Of a stretch of DNA of 64,000 nucleotides, positions 36,235-46,140 are shown piece after piece; the stretch's first letter is position 1, and each line of letters starts with the position of its first letter. This stretch comes from Lactiplantibacillus paraplantarum. GTDB taxonomy: Bacteria; Bacillota; Bacilli; Lactobacillales; Lactobacillaceae. The position numbers were made by a program, and so were the translations under genes. The DNA is taken from the NCBI RefSeq assembly GCF_003641145.1, contig NZ_CP032744.1, forward strand, positions 1,488,001 through 1,552,000. Reading direction: 5' to 3'. The notes beneath the pieces are model-generated. The model did no database searches, was not told the origin of the DNA, and was given only the letters and a program-made list of their open reading frames with translations.

Positions 36235-36243
36235 TGTTATAAT
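36235..36243 (+). promoter_or_regulatory. Extended -10 promoter of fhs
   Basis: TGT TATAAT (TATAAT 36238-36243) lies 37 bases before the fhs start, with a weak -35. Confidence 0.6.
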
Positions 36244-36279
36244 GAGTGTAAGCAAAAAGAACAGAGGGGCGGAGAATTG

Positions 36280-37935
36280 ATGAAAGATATTGAAATTGCA
36301 CAACAAGTGACACCAGAACCAATTACCACAATTGCGGCTAAGGCTGGTTTGTCAGTTGATCAGATTGACCAGTATGGCAGTACCAAAGCTAAGCTCAAGT
36401 TGCCATTACCGGTCAAAGAAACGAAACGCAAGCTCATTTTAGTCACGTCGATTAACCCAACGCCTGCTGGTGAAGGTAAGTCGACTGTGACCATTGGATT
36501 GGGTGATGCATTAACTAAGATTGGCAAGTCAACGATGATTGCTTTGCGAGAACCCTCATTAGGACCAGTTATGGGGATGAAGGGGGGGGCCACTGGCGGT
36601 GGTTACTCACAAGTCATTCCAATGGAAGATATCAACTTACACTTTACCGGCGATATGCACGCGCTGACAGCTGCTAATAACACCTTAGCTGCTTTAATTG
36701 ACAATCATATTCAACAAGGTAATCAGTTAGGTATTGACCAGCGTCGGATTCAATGGAAACGGGCGTTGGATATTAACGACCGGGCTTTGCGGCATACCGT
36801 GATCGGCCTTGGCGGAGCAACGTCGGGCGTGCCCCGTGAAGATGGCTTCGATATTACCGTAGCAAGTGAATTGATGGCTATTCTTTGTCTTTCTGAGAAT
36901 ATTGCTGACTTGAAGCAGCGTGTCAACCGGATCGTGATTGGCTACACCCATGATCGTCAGCCGGTGACAGTCGCTGACCTAAAAGTCGGTGGCGCGATTA
37001 CGCTACTCTTAAAGGACGCGTTACGACCAAACTTGGTTCAAACGCTGGCTCATACCCCTGCGCTCGTCCACGGTGGTCCATTCGCCAACATTGCACATGG
37101 CTGTAATAGTGTGTTAGCGACGCAAGCTGGGCTGAATCTCGCCGACTACACGGTTACAGAAGCGGGCTTCGGTGCTGATTTAGGCGGTCAAAAGTTCATG
37201 GACATCAACGTACCAGCCGTTGGTCAAGCTCCGAATGCTGTAGTAATTGTAGCGACGATTCGGGCCTTGAAGTTGCACGGTGGTGTGGCGTTGAAAGACT
37301 TAGCGACAGAAGATGTAGCGGCCTTAAAAGCTGGTGCAGCTAATCTAGGGCACCATATCCATGCGATGCAACGTTATGGGGTGCCAGTCGTGGTGGCCAT
37401 CAATGAGTTTACGGCCGATACCGATGCTGAGATTCAAGCGGTCAAGGATTATTGTGCGGATCTTGGTGTCGACGCAGTCTTAGCCGATGTCTGGGGTCGC
37501 GGTGGTGATGGTGCGACTGACTTAGCAGCTGCAGTAGTTGATTTATGTGATCAACCCAGTCAGTTTCAACCATTGTCACCGGCGGATGCTGATTTAAAGA
37601 CGAAAATCAGCGACATTGTTACTAAGACTTATGGTGGTGCGGCCGTTGAATACTCGGCAAAAGCCCAACGCCAATTAAGAACCTTTGCTAAGCAGGGTTG
37701 GGACCACTTACCAGTCTGCATGGCTAAGACACAGTATTCATTGAGTGACGATCCGAAAAAATTAGGAGCGCCAACGGATTTCACAATCAACGTTCGTGAG
37801 TTTGTTCCTAAGCTAGGTGCCGGCTTCATTGTGGCCTTGACTGGAAATGTGCTTACCATGCCAGGATTGCCAAAACATCCAGCCGCATTAGATATGGATA
37901 TTAGTGATGACGGTAAAATTTCAGGGTTATTTTAA
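36280..37935 (+). CDS. fhs: Formate-tetrahydrofolate ligase
   Basis: A 551-residue enzyme making 10-formyl-tetrahydrofolate from formate with ATP, feeding purine and fMet synthesis. The P-loop is [16 protein letters not shown]. Signature segments include [23 protein letters not shown] and [25 protein letters not shown] is 5 bases before ATG 36280. Single gene with its own promoter. Confidence 0.97.
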   Translation: MKDIEIAQQVTPEPITTIAAKAGLSVDQIDQYGSTKAKLKLPLPVKETKRKLILVTSINPTPAGEGKSTVTIGLGDALTKIGKSTMIALREPSLGPVMGMKGGATGGGYSQVIPMEDINLHFTGDMHALTAANNTLAALIDNHIQQGNQLGIDQRRIQWKRALDINDRALRHTVIGLGGATSGVPREDGFDITVASELMAILCLSENIADLKQRVNRIVIGYTHDRQPVTVADLKVGGAITLLLKDALRPNLVQTLAHTPALVHGGPFANIAHGCNSVLATQAGLNLADYTVTEAGFGADLGGQKFMDINVPAVGQAPNAVVIVATIRALKLHGGVALKDLATEDVAALKAGAANLGHHIHAMQRYGVPVVVAINEFTADTDAEIQAVKDYCADLGVDAVLADVWGRGGDGATDLAAAVVDLCDQPSQFQPLSPADADLKTKISDIVTKTYGGAAVEYSAKAQRQLRTFAKQGWDHLPVCMAKTQYSLSDDPKKLGAPTDFTINVREFVPKLGAGFIVALTGNVLTMPGLPKHPAALDMDISDDGKISGLF

Positions 37936-37945
37936 TTAATCTATC

Positions 37946-37976
37946 AGTCGATGCCAGGTAGGGTCGACTTTTTGTT
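37946..37976 (+). terminator. Terminator-like hairpin after fhs
   Basis: AGTCGA (37946-37951) pairs with TCGACT (37964-37969), followed by a T-rich tract. Confidence 0.6.
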
Positions 37977-38212
37977 TGTTTTCAACCTCGTGTGTGCTTG
38001 ATGGCAGTCAACAATTGTCAAGGACAAAAAAGCTAGTTAGTGACCATGATGCTTCAAAGACCAAGAAGCTGGTCACTAGTCATCAGCTTTGGCAGAATCA
38101 TATGTAGCTGGGAATGTTATTTTTAAGCAGCACCAAATAGTTACTTAGTTATTAAGTCGGTAATAAAAACCGGGTATTTCCTGCCAGAGTTTCGTACAAG
38201 TGGGATGTCTTT
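37977..38212. other. Gap between fhs and lspA containing an imperfect hairpin
   Basis: A long imperfect inverted repeat runs at about 38028-38091: AAAGCT and GTGACCA on one side, TGGTCAC and AGCTTT on the other. It has no U-tract. No reading frame of note is seen. Confidence 0.45.
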
Positions 38213-38221
38213 TGGTATAAT
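38213..38221 (+). promoter_or_regulatory. Extended -10 promoter of lspA
   Basis: TGG TATAAT (TATAAT 38216-38221) lies 33 bases before the lspA start; the -35 is weak. Confidence 0.55.
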
Positions 38222-38254
38222 TAAACACAGCTTAGCGAAATGTGAGGGCAGAAT

Positions 38255-38704
38255 ATGTGGATCTATTTAATTTTAATGATAGCTTTGGTAGCAATTGATC
38301 AAGTTATTAAGGCAGCCATCGTTAGTCATATTGCGTTGGGAGCCAGTACTAGTGTTGTTACTGGGTTATTATCACTTACGAACTTACATAACAACGGGGC
38401 TGCTTGGAGTATTCTAGAAGGTAAAATGTGGTTCTTTTACTTGATCTCAGTTGTGGCTTTAATCGTAATGGGGTATTTGCTTTGGCGGTTACGAGGTAAG
38501 TGGCTATATGAAATCGGCATCTCACTGATGATTGCTGGGACGTTGGGTAACTTTATTGATCGGGTGCGTATTGGGTACGTTGTTGACATGTTCCAACTTG
38601 ATTTTATTAATTTCCCAATCTTTAACTTTGCCGATTCATGTCTGACTGTTGGCGTCATTTTTATTTTAATTGGCGTACTACGGGATGATAGTTTTGAAAA
38701 ATAA
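38255..38704 (+). CDS. lspA: Lipoprotein signal peptidase (signal peptidase II)
   Basis: A 149-residue membrane aspartyl protease with four segments that removes the signal peptide from diacylated prolipoproteins. Catalytic Asp residues lie in IGYVVDMFQ and FNFADSCLTVG; the conserved NLHNNGAAWSIL is present. It precedes an RluD-type gene 19 bases downstream, the standard Firmicute pair lspA-rluD. Confidence 0.97.
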   Translation: MWIYLILMIALVAIDQVIKAAIVSHIALGASTSVVTGLLSLTNLHNNGAAWSILEGKMWFFYLISVVALIVMGYLLWRLRGKWLYEIGISLMIAGTLGNFIDRVRIGYVVDMFQLDFINFPIFNFADSCLTVGVIFILIGVLRDDSFEK

Positions 38705-38723
38705 GTAATAGGGAGCTGATAAC

Positions 38724-39647
38724 GTGGCAGGAGCGACCACGGAACAACATTTTACGATTGCAGATCAGACCGGCCGATTAGATAAGGTGTTAGCCACTTT
38801 ACAATCAGTTTGGACAAGGTCGCAGGTCGACAAATTGATTAAGACGAACCAAGTGACGGTGAATGGTCAGGTTCAAGCTAGTAAGTATCATGTTAAGTTT
38901 GGCGACGAAATTATTGTGGCCGCCCAGACGGTCCAACAAACAACGATCGAACCGGAAAACATCCCGCTGGACATTGTTTATGAAGATGATGATGTCCTCG
39001 TGGTTAATAAGCCCCAAGGCATGGTCGTCCATCCAGCTCCGGGGCATCCGGATCATACGTTGGTAAATGCGCTACTGTATCATAGTCCACTATCAACGAT
39101 TAATGGTGAGTTTCGACCAGGAATTGTTCATCGGATCGATAAAGATACGTCCGGTTTGTTGATGGTTGCTAAAAACGACCGGGCTCATCAATCGTTAGCA
39201 GCACAACTCAAGGCTAAGACTAACCTTCGTGAATACGTTGCCCTTGTACACGGGGTCATCAAAGAAGAAACGGGGACCATCAATGCACCGTTAGGCCGAT
39301 CCCCTAAAGATCGTAAAAAACAAGCCATTGTTAAGACCGGCCGACCAGCAGTGACTCATTTCAAAGTATTGAAACGCTATCAGCATTATACGCTGATTAG
39401 TTGTCGGCTTGAGACCGGACGGACGCATCAGATCCGGGTTCATTTGCAGTCAATTGGCCATCCGCTCGTGGGTGACCCACTATACGGCCCTAAAAAGACG
39501 ATCAAAGGTCATGGCCAATTCTTACACGCCAAGTTACTAGGGTTCAAGCATCCGGTGACGGGGGAACTATTGACTTTTGAAGCACCATTACCACCAATAT
39601 TTACGACAACCTTGGCGAAGCTTGACAAAACCGATGGGAATCATTAG
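38724..39647 (+). CDS. RluA/RluD-family pseudouridine synthase (YlyB-like)
   Basis: A 307-residue enzyme converting uridine to pseudouridine in 23S rRNA. An N-terminal S4-like domain covers about 16-70. The catalytic motif HRIDKDTSGLL contains Asp139. The conserved LETGRTHQIRVH and GHPLVGDPLYGP follow. Start is GTG 38724 after GGGAG. Follows lspA and precedes the pyrR leader, as in Bacillus (lspA-ylyB-pyrR). The exact uridine target is not known. Confidence 0.94.
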   Translation: MAGATTEQHFTIADQTGRLDKVLATLQSVWTRSQVDKLIKTNQVTVNGQVQASKYHVKFGDEIIVAAQTVQQTTIEPENIPLDIVYEDDDVLVVNKPQGMVVHPAPGHPDHTLVNALLYHSPLSTINGEFRPGIVHRIDKDTSGLLMVAKNDRAHQSLAAQLKAKTNLREYVALVHGVIKEETGTINAPLGRSPKDRKKQAIVKTGRPAVTHFKVLKRYQHYTLISCRLETGRTHQIRVHLQSIGHPLVGDPLYGPKKTIKGHGQFLHAKLLGFKHPVTGELLTFEAPLPPIFTTTLAKLDKTDGNH

Positions 39648-39662
39648 TCTAACAGTAATGAA

Positions 39663-40330
<668 letters not shown>

Positions 40331-40364
40331 TCAGACTAAGTCAAACAGATGAGAAGGGATCGCA

Positions 40365-41447
40365 ATGGCAGACCGCTATTTGATTCTTGAAGATGGCAGC
40401 GCCTATTTAGGTGAAGGCTTTGGCTCGCCAGCGGTTTCAACCGGAGAAATCGTCGTCAACACGAGTATGACGGGCTATCAAGAAATTATTACTAATCAAA
40501 TTTATCATAACCAAATCGTTGCTTTTACGCAGCCAACCATTGGTAGCTATGGGATTAACCATGATAGCTACGAATCGATTTTGCCAACTGTCAAAGGGGT
40601 GGTTGTTCGGGATGTCGCTAGTATTTCAACTAATCGGCAACGACGCTGGTCACTTGATCAATACTTAAAACAACAAAACATTCCGGGAATTAGCCATATC
40701 GATACGCGCCACTTAGCTAAACAATTGCGGGCGAGCGGTCCGATGAAAGCTAGTATCGTTGACGTGGCGGACGCCCATGCGTTTGACCAATTAGGGGCTA
40801 CGGTGCTCACGAATCAACAAGTAGCTGCAGTAGCGACGCCCAAACCATTTCCTAATCCCGGAACCGGCTTAAATGTCGTGGTGATCGATTTTGGACTCAA
40901 ACACGGTATTTTACGGGAACTCAGTAAGCGTGCTTGCAACGTAACCGTCTTACCTTACACGGCGACAACGGAAGAAATCTTGAATTTGGACCCGGATGGC
41001 GTGGTTTTATCGACTGGTCCTGGCAAACCCCAAGATTTACCAGCCAGTGTGACTGAGATGATCAAGAATATTCAAAACCGAGTGCCTTTGTTTGCAATTG
41101 GACTTGGACACGAACTGTTTGCGATGGCCAATGGTGCCCAAATTATGAAATTGTCACCAGAACACCACGGGGCCAATCATCCAATTCGGGAAGTGATTAC
41201 GAACCAAATTATTTATGCTTCGCAGGGGCAAGGCTTCGCAGTGGATGCGGATACCGTTGACCGGAACAAGTTGATTACAACGTTTGTTGATTTGATCGAT
41301 GGGACGATTCAGGGACTGCGTCTTCGAGATTTTCCAGCATTTTCGGTACAATTTTTTCCGGATGGTGCGCCAGGTCCCACTGAAACACGCGATATTTTCG
41401 ATGAATTTGTTGAATCAATGCAGCAAGCAAGGGGGCCAATCTGGTGA
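40365..41447 (+). CDS. Carbamoyl-phosphate synthetase small-subunit-like protein lacking the glutaminase triad
   Basis: A 360-residue homolog of CarA/PyrAa, full length and with normal N-terminal and class I amidotransferase domains (ISHIDTRHLA, FGLKHGILREL). The catalytic cysteine of GICLGHQ is Gly246 (AIGLGHE, bases 41100-41102). In the QFHPE motif, the catalytic His is Phe331 and the Glu is Asp333 (QFFPD). The SQNHGF motif reads SQGQGF. Glutamine hydrolysis therefore looks impossible, yet the frame is clean and the gene is coupled to pyrR and to the large-subunit-like gene (4-base GTGA overlap). It could be a structural or sensing subunit. Canonical copies must exist elsewhere in the genome; this cannot be seen here. 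Confidence 0.88.
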   Translation: MADRYLILEDGSAYLGEGFGSPAVSTGEIVVNTSMTGYQEIITNQIYHNQIVAFTQPTIGSYGINHDSYESILPTVKGVVVRDVASISTNRQRRWSLDQYLKQQNIPGISHIDTRHLAKQLRASGPMKASIVDVADAHAFDQLGATVLTNQQVAAVATPKPFPNPGTGLNVVVIDFGLKHGILRELSKRACNVTVLPYTATTEEILNLDPDGVVLSTGPGKPQDLPASVTEMIKNIQNRVPLFAIGLGHELFAMANGAQIMKLSPEHHGANHPIREVITNQIIYASQGQGFAVDADTVDRNKLITTFVDLIDGTIQGLRLRDFPAFSVQFFPDGAPGPTETRDIFDEFVESMQQARGPIW

Positions 41448-44005
41448 ATAATCAAACCTTACAAAAAGTACTGATTATTGGCGCTGGTCACAATGATATT
41501 GGTCGCGAAGGACAACATGATGCGGCGGTGACCCAAATTGGGGCGGCTATTCGTCGTCTGGGGATCGCCGTAGTTCTAGTCGACAACAATTCCTATTCGG
41601 TAGCAGCCGAAAATCGGTTTGCTGATAAGGTCTATTTAGAACCACTGACCGTGGCCGCACTGTCGAAAATTATTGAGACTGAGCAACCCGATGGCCTAAT
41701 CCCATCACTTGGTGGGGTACAAACCGTGACGTTAATTCAAGGGTTGATTCGCAATAATGTGCTTAAAAATAATCATGTTAAATTATTACAATGGAATCAA
41801 GATGTTGTCGATTTAATTGTCAATCCAGCGCTAATGAGCAACCGGTTAAAGGATATGGGCGAACCGGTCATTGCGTCACAAGTTGTGGCCAGTACGACTG
41901 AAGCCATGGCGGTTGTGCGTCACGTTGGTTTTCCAGTGATCGTTAAATCAGTCGCACCGCGGATCGAAGCGAGTCGTCAATTATGTGAAGATGAAGATGA
42001 ACTACAACGGGCGCTAGCAATGGGCTTCAAAGTCTCAGGAACTAAACAATGCATTGTTGAACAAAGTATCGTTGGCTATAAGGAACTTGAGTTCGTCGCC
42101 GTCCGTGATCAAAAGGACACGGCGCTACTAGTTAGTGGTATGGAAAATTTTGATCCGGTGGGGATTCATTCCGCAGATTCAATTGTCTTTGCGCCCACCC
42201 AAACGATTACGGATCAAGAGTACCAACAGTTTCGTTCGGCGACCTTAAAAATTATGCGGAAATTACATTTGAGTGGTTCGTGTCATGTTCAATTTGCACT
42301 TGACCCGACAACTCAAAGCTATTATGTCATTAAGGTGACACCGTACTTTGATCGTACGATGGCCTTAGCAGCCCGTGCAACGGAGTACCCGTTAGCTCAA
42401 GTCGTGGGTAATTTGATGGTTGGGATGAGTTTGGCAGAAGTCAAACTACCAGGAACTTATCGTAAGCAAACGGCACTGATCGAACCAGTCTTAGACCATA
42501 TTGTTTGTCGGATTCCGGTCTGGCCGTTCAACGTGCTGAAGAAGGTCAGCCATCAATTAGACACGGTCACTGAGTCGACTGGGTCAGTGATTGGCGTTGG
42601 CCGTTCAACGGAAGAAGCCCTGCTGAAGGGATTACGGTCCACAGATGAATCGCGCTATCACGTGATTGCCAACCGTCCGCAGAACTATTCAGAAGGTGAA
42701 TTGATCCAACGTTTGATTCATCCACAAGCCGGTCGGATGTTGATCTTACTAGAAGCGTTGAATCGTGGGTATCAAATCGATGAATTAGCGGAATTAACGA
42801 AGATTGATGCTTTTTATTTTTATAAATTAAGTCATATTTTAGAAATTGAACGGGCCTTGCGTGAACGGCCATTTGATGTGCACGCGCTTGGGCGGGCGAA
42901 GTATTTTGGTTTTACTGATGAGGATGCTGCCGCGGCATGGCAAACGGATGTGGCTAAAGTTCGCCAATTCGCACTTGAAAATGAGATTCAGCCGACTTTT
43001 AAGGAAGTTGAGCCAACCGCTGGCGAATTTACTGAGCAGACGAGCACTTATTACTCCACTTATGAGTTTGATAATGAAAGTCAGCCGTCAACTGGTCGTC
43101 GGGTGGTTGTAATTGGGACAGGTGCCAACCGAATTGGGACTAATCATGGGAATGATTACTTAGTCTCACAGCTTTTGTTCTATCTGAAGAAGGCCGATTA
43201 TGAACCCGTTTTGATCAACGCAAATCCGAACAGTGTGGCGATGACACCCCGTTTGGCGAAGAAGCGCTATGTTGAACCTAAACAGTACTCAGATATTTTG
43301 AATGTGTTAGCCATTGAGAAACCACTAATTGTGTTCACCACTTACCACGATTATCGGTTGGGTCAAAAATTAGTTCAAGACGGTTATCAAGTAATTCAAA
43401 TCAACAATAGTTTGCCGCGTGAGCAAATCAAAACGAATGATTCGCCAGCCGTCGAAGTTATTACGGATGGCACCGATGTGACGATTTTCGGTGTGAGTGA
43501 AATCATCGCTGGAAATAACTTGCGGGGCAATGTGCGCGGGGCGGTCGAAGTCTTCCCAATTCGTGATAAGGCGGAAAATCAAGCGATTACCGCCCTACAC
43601 GCTGAAATCAAACAACGAGTTCTAGCGATGGGCGCGCCTGGACTTTACACGGTTCGGCTAGCAATTGCTGATACGAAATTGCAACTTGCCACGATTGAAC
43701 CGATGAGCATTGCGACAATGGCACTGATTAGTAAAGCTAGTGGCTCCAGCGTGACACGACTATTGCTTCACGTTAAGTTGGGTGAGGCGCTGACTAAGGT
43801 CATGTATGATTATCCAGATGTTAACCGATTAAAACCAGTTTATGTTCAGGCGAATACGTTCCCATATAATCATTTACAAATTTATGATGATGTCGAAGCG
43901 ACTGGCGAACCAGGGCACGCGACTGGGACGGTGATTGCACATGGTGATACATTGAAAGATGCGCTGATAGCGTTGAATCAGGGAAATGAGGATACGGACT
44001 TTTAG
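41444..44005 (+). CDS. Carbamoyl-phosphate synthetase large-subunit-like protein, truncated and lacking ATP-grasp residues
   Basis: An 853-residue CarB/PyrAb relative; canonical enzymes have about 1060. Half one keeps the fold (IIGAGHNDIG, NFDPVGIHSADSIV, VQFALDP), but YVIEVNPR is YVIKVTPY (Lys297, Thr299, Tyr301 replace the metal-ligand Glu, Asn and Arg), and the glycine-rich loop TLGGTGGG is replaced by APRIEASR. Half two keeps the pre-ATP domain (VVVIGTGANRIGTN) but about 100 residues of its ATP-grasp domain are missing and the remaining motif reads LATIEPMS. The C-terminal allosteric MGS domain is absent. Start is GTG. Probably no carbamoyl-phosphate is made; binding of nucleotide or partner may persist. 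Confidence 0.85.
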   Translation: MNNQTLQKVLIIGAGHNDIGREGQHDAAVTQIGAAIRRLGIAVVLVDNNSYSVAAENRFADKVYLEPLTVAALSKIIETEQPDGLIPSLGGVQTVTLIQGLIRNNVLKNNHVKLLQWNQDVVDLIVNPALMSNRLKDMGEPVIASQVVASTTEAMAVVRHVGFPVIVKSVAPRIEASRQLCEDEDELQRALAMGFKVSGTKQCIVEQSIVGYKELEFVAVRDQKDTALLVSGMENFDPVGIHSADSIVFAPTQTITDQEYQQFRSATLKIMRKLHLSGSCHVQFALDPTTQSYYVIKVTPYFDRTMALAARATEYPLAQVVGNLMVGMSLAEVKLPGTYRKQTALIEPVLDHIVCRIPVWPFNVLKKVSHQLDTVTESTGSVIGVGRSTEEALLKGLRSTDESRYHVIANRPQNYSEGELIQRLIHPQAGRMLILLEALNRGYQIDELAELTKIDAFYFYKLSHILEIERALRERPFDVHALGRAKYFGFTDEDAAAAWQTDVAKVRQFALENEIQPTFKEVEPTAGEFTEQTSTYYSTYEFDNESQPSTGRRVVVIGTGANRIGTNHGNDYLVSQLLFYLKKADYEPVLINANPNSVAMTPRLAKKRYVEPKQYSDILNVLAIEKPLIVFTTYHDYRLGQKLVQDGYQVIQINNSLPREQIKTNDSPAVEVITDGTDVTIFGVSEIIAGNNLRGNVRGAVEVFPIRDKAENQAITALHAEIKQRVLAMGAPGLYTVRLAIADTKLQLATIEPMSIATMALISKASGSSVTRLLLHVKLGEALTKVMYDYPDVNRLKPVYVQANTFPYNHLQIYDDVEATGEPGHATGTVIAHGDTLKDALIALNQGNEDTDF

Positions 44006-44052
44006 TTGTATTGTTATTATCAAACGCTACACTAATTGGTCATATAATCTTG

Positions 44053-44089
44053 AAGAGCAGATGGGTTTCTAGCCTTGACGCTCTTTTTT
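44053..44089 (+). terminator. Terminator after the pyrR-CPS-like operon
   Basis: AAGAGC (44053-44058) pairs with GCTCTT (44080-44085), followed by a T tract. Confidence 0.7.
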
Positions 44090-44216
44090 GTTGATAAGTC
44101 TGATAATCAATTCTTTATTTAATAGCTAAAATGGTTGGTTTAGTATTCAATACCAAAAACAGCGCTTTCATTTATGGTATGCTTATCTAAAGACTAATTA
44201 AGGTAGGTTATGCAAA

Positions 44217-44822
44217 TTGACAAAGACATTGTATATGATGCGGCACGGTGAAACCCTGTTTAACCGGCTCAAAAAAATTCAAGGTTCGTGTGATTCACCA
44301 TTGACGGCCAAGGGGATTGCGGATGCCCAACGCGTTGGCACGTATTTTCAGGAACATGCGATTACGTTTGATCATGCGTATAGCTCAACTCAGGAACGCG
44401 CAAGTGACACCTTGGAATTAGTCACTAAACAACCCTATGAGCGCTTAAAAGGTATTAAGGAATGGGGTTTTGGAGTTTTCGAGGGTGAAAGTGAAGTTTT
44501 GAATCCGCGACCCGATCCAATTCGTCGTAGCCACGGTGATTTTTTCTGTCAATACGGTGGTGAGAGCGATTTGCAAGTACAAGCGCGCGTGGTTAAGACA
44601 TTAACTGCGGTGATGGCGCGGCCTGATCATCACCAAGTATTGGCTGTTAGTCACGGTGGGGCTAGTTTTATGTTTTTGCGCCGGTGGCTGTCAATGGACG
44701 AAATTGAGCGTCGTGGCATTGTATTGAGTAACTGTGCGGTTCTCAAGTATCAGTATGATAACGGCGCCTTCAAATTTGAGAAGATTATTAATTTGAGCAG
44801 TGCCGACGGAAATAATAACTAG
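44217..44822 (+). CDS. Histidine phosphatase / phosphoglycerate-mutase-like protein
   Basis: A 201-residue cofactor-independent member of the histidine phosphatase superfamily. The phosphohistidine motif is MMRHGETLFN at residues 7-16, and the second His is in LAVSHGGASFMF near residue 145. It probably acts as a broad-specificity phosphatase. The start is TTG 44217 with AGGTAGG upstream; an ATG at 44210 is out of frame. No known partner nearby. Confidence 0.88.
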   Translation: MTKTLYMMRHGETLFNRLKKIQGSCDSPLTAKGIADAQRVGTYFQEHAITFDHAYSSTQERASDTLELVTKQPYERLKGIKEWGFGVFEGESEVLNPRPDPIRRSHGDFFCQYGGESDLQVQARVVKTLTAVMARPDHHQVLAVSHGGASFMFLRRWLSMDEIERRGIVLSNCAVLKYQYDNGAFKFEKIINLSSADGNNN

Positions 44823-45123
44823 TAAAAATTAAAGTTATGTAAACTAAATAGATCTAATCTGCCGGCTACTCGTACTTGTTAGATGCTCATCGACCATTTG
44901 GGCCTGGGCCTGGTTTTAGGACGCACACCAATTGTAGGACACTTCAATAGCAATTCGCTTCGCTAAGAAATTTACAATGGCTGGTTTTTAGCGCAGAAAA
45001 ATAAGGCGACTAAGCCAGCTTTTACTTTTGAACCTACCAGTTATACCTTGAAAAGTTGCTTGAACGGTGGCTAAATCATTACTTAACACAATACAAAATA
45101 ACGGCCGGTTTTAGGGCACATTA
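44823..45123. other. Gap between phosphatase and DUF1801 genes
   Basis: I see no frame above 40 codons with a ribosome binding site and no insertion sequence ends. It is AT-moderate, possibly decayed coding sequence. Confidence 0.4.
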
Positions 45124-45179
45124 AAACCATGGTCCCTTCATCAGGTTTGGACTCGGGTATAATGAGGGGACCATGGTTT
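45124..45179 (-). terminator. Terminator of the DUF1801 gene
   Basis: AAACCATGGTCCCTTCAT (45124-45141) and ATGAGGGGACCATGGTTT (45162-45179) are 18-base arms with one wobble. The minus-strand stem is followed by a T tract. Confidence 0.9.
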
Positions 45180-45183
45180 GCTG

Positions 45184-45579
45184 CTAAGACCGCCAGAACG
45201 TTGTTGTAGCCTGTTTTGTATCAATATTATACTGAATTGCGTCGGCGAGGAGCTGGTTGTTAAACGGAGTATCGAAACGGACCTGCCACAACATTTTGGT
45301 GGTCGTGTTGCCTGCCACGTTAATCGCTTCTCGAAATGTGTTTAATGTTGCTGCTTCGAGGGCGATATTCAGATGATTTTTGGCGGTGCTAAAGCCAACG
45401 ATGAAGGTTCCGTGATCGGTAAACATGGGTTGATTCCAGGCTAAGCGCGGCTGTAGTTGTGGGAAGGTCGTGTGGACCCAGTTAAGGAGTGTCACCAGCT
45501 GCTCTCGGTGGGGTGTTGGGCTCATCTTTTCGAGATACGGTTCAAAAACAGTCAAATCAGCATCAAGTTGGTTGGCCAT
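45184..45579 (-). CDS. DUF1801/YdhG-like protein
   Basis: A 131-residue protein of the YdhG-like/DUF1801 group, which has a frataxin-like fold. The C-terminal half contains GTFIVGFSTAKNHLNIALEAATL and the block MLWQVRFDTPFNNQLLADAIQYNI, matching Bacillus Fra-type proteins proposed as iron chaperones. The metal role is inferred from family. The ATG is preceded by GGAGGCAAAC. Own terminator at 45124-45179. Confidence 0.82.
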   Translation of the reverse strand: MANQLDADLTVFEPYLEKMSPTPHREQLVTLLNWVHTTFPQLQPRLAWNQPMFTDHGTFIVGFSTAKNHLNIALEAATLNTFREAINVAGNTTTKMLWQVRFDTPFNNQLLADAIQYNIDTKQATTTFWRS

Positions 45580-45642
45580 GAAAGTTTGCCTCCATTCAAT
45601 CTTTTGACTTCAGTGTACTGGATACACTGAGCCACTGCAACT

Positions 45643-45704
45643 AAAAATAATCCCGTTCAATCAAGTGCCCACACGGCTGATTTGATTAAACGGGATTATT
45701 TTTT
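45643..45704 (-). terminator. Terminator downstream of the 39-codon gene
   Basis: AAAAATAATCCCGTTCAATCAA (45643-45664) pairs with the sequence at 45682-45704, with one wobble. It is bidirectional in appearance, but its minus-strand U-tract fits the small gene at 45755-45874. Confidence 0.88.
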
Positions 45705-45754
45705 AGTTGCGTTATTGAGCCCACTACGATTCATAACGCGGTTGGTGGTTGTCA

Positions 45755-45874
45755 TTAATTGGTGAGATTCCAGTGCCAGTATGGCTGGTAGTTAGCAATG
45801 TAGATTACAGTTGGATCGGCGCTTCGTGGCCGGAATTGACGGTTCGTAATCGTTAAGAGTTGTGAATGACGCAT
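45755..45874 (-). CDS. Small protein of 39 residues, unknown
   Basis: The frame starts MRHSQLLTITNRQFRPRSAD and ends WNLTN with TAA. GGAAGG lies about 9 bases before the ATG, and a terminator follows. The peptide is basic at the N-terminus (isolated Arg residues) and aromatic later (YIANYQPYWHW). I recognise no family. Possibilities include a small membrane or DNA-binding peptide, a leader peptide, or a short toxin; the sequence cannot decide. Confidence 0.6.
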   Translation of the reverse strand: MRHSQLLTITNRQFRPRSADPTVIYIANYQPYWHWNLTN

Positions 45875-46032
45875 AGCAATCAGTTCCTTCCTTAATTGAA
45901 TACCTTTAGTTTAGACGTTTAAGGGAGGATTAACTACTGAGTTTTGATAAGGCGCGCATAAGAATTTCTTAGAAAGATGTTAGCGTTACTGAAATTAGGC
46001 CGTCGCCATAGTACTAAGACGACAGTCACAAA

Positions 46033-46140
46033 TCATTGTGACGTTGTTAGATCAACAACATTAATGCCGCTATCTTCAGGTGTTTCCAGCGCCCTAGGTT
46101 GTTTGCCAGCCAAAGTTAAACAGCGAGCAGCCTGGTTCAA
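46033..46140 (-). other. Possible 35-codon frame after the CAT-like gene
   Basis: On the minus strand, TTG at 46140 opens a 35-codon frame ending at 46033 that contains LTLAGKQPRALETPEDSGIN. Amino-acid composition looks protein-like, but there is no ribosome binding site. It may be the remnant of a lost gene. Confidence 0.2.

Noticed and set aside
44823..45123. Transposase remnant in the gap
   Set aside because: Short frames do not match any insertion sequence family well enough, and no terminal repeats are visible.
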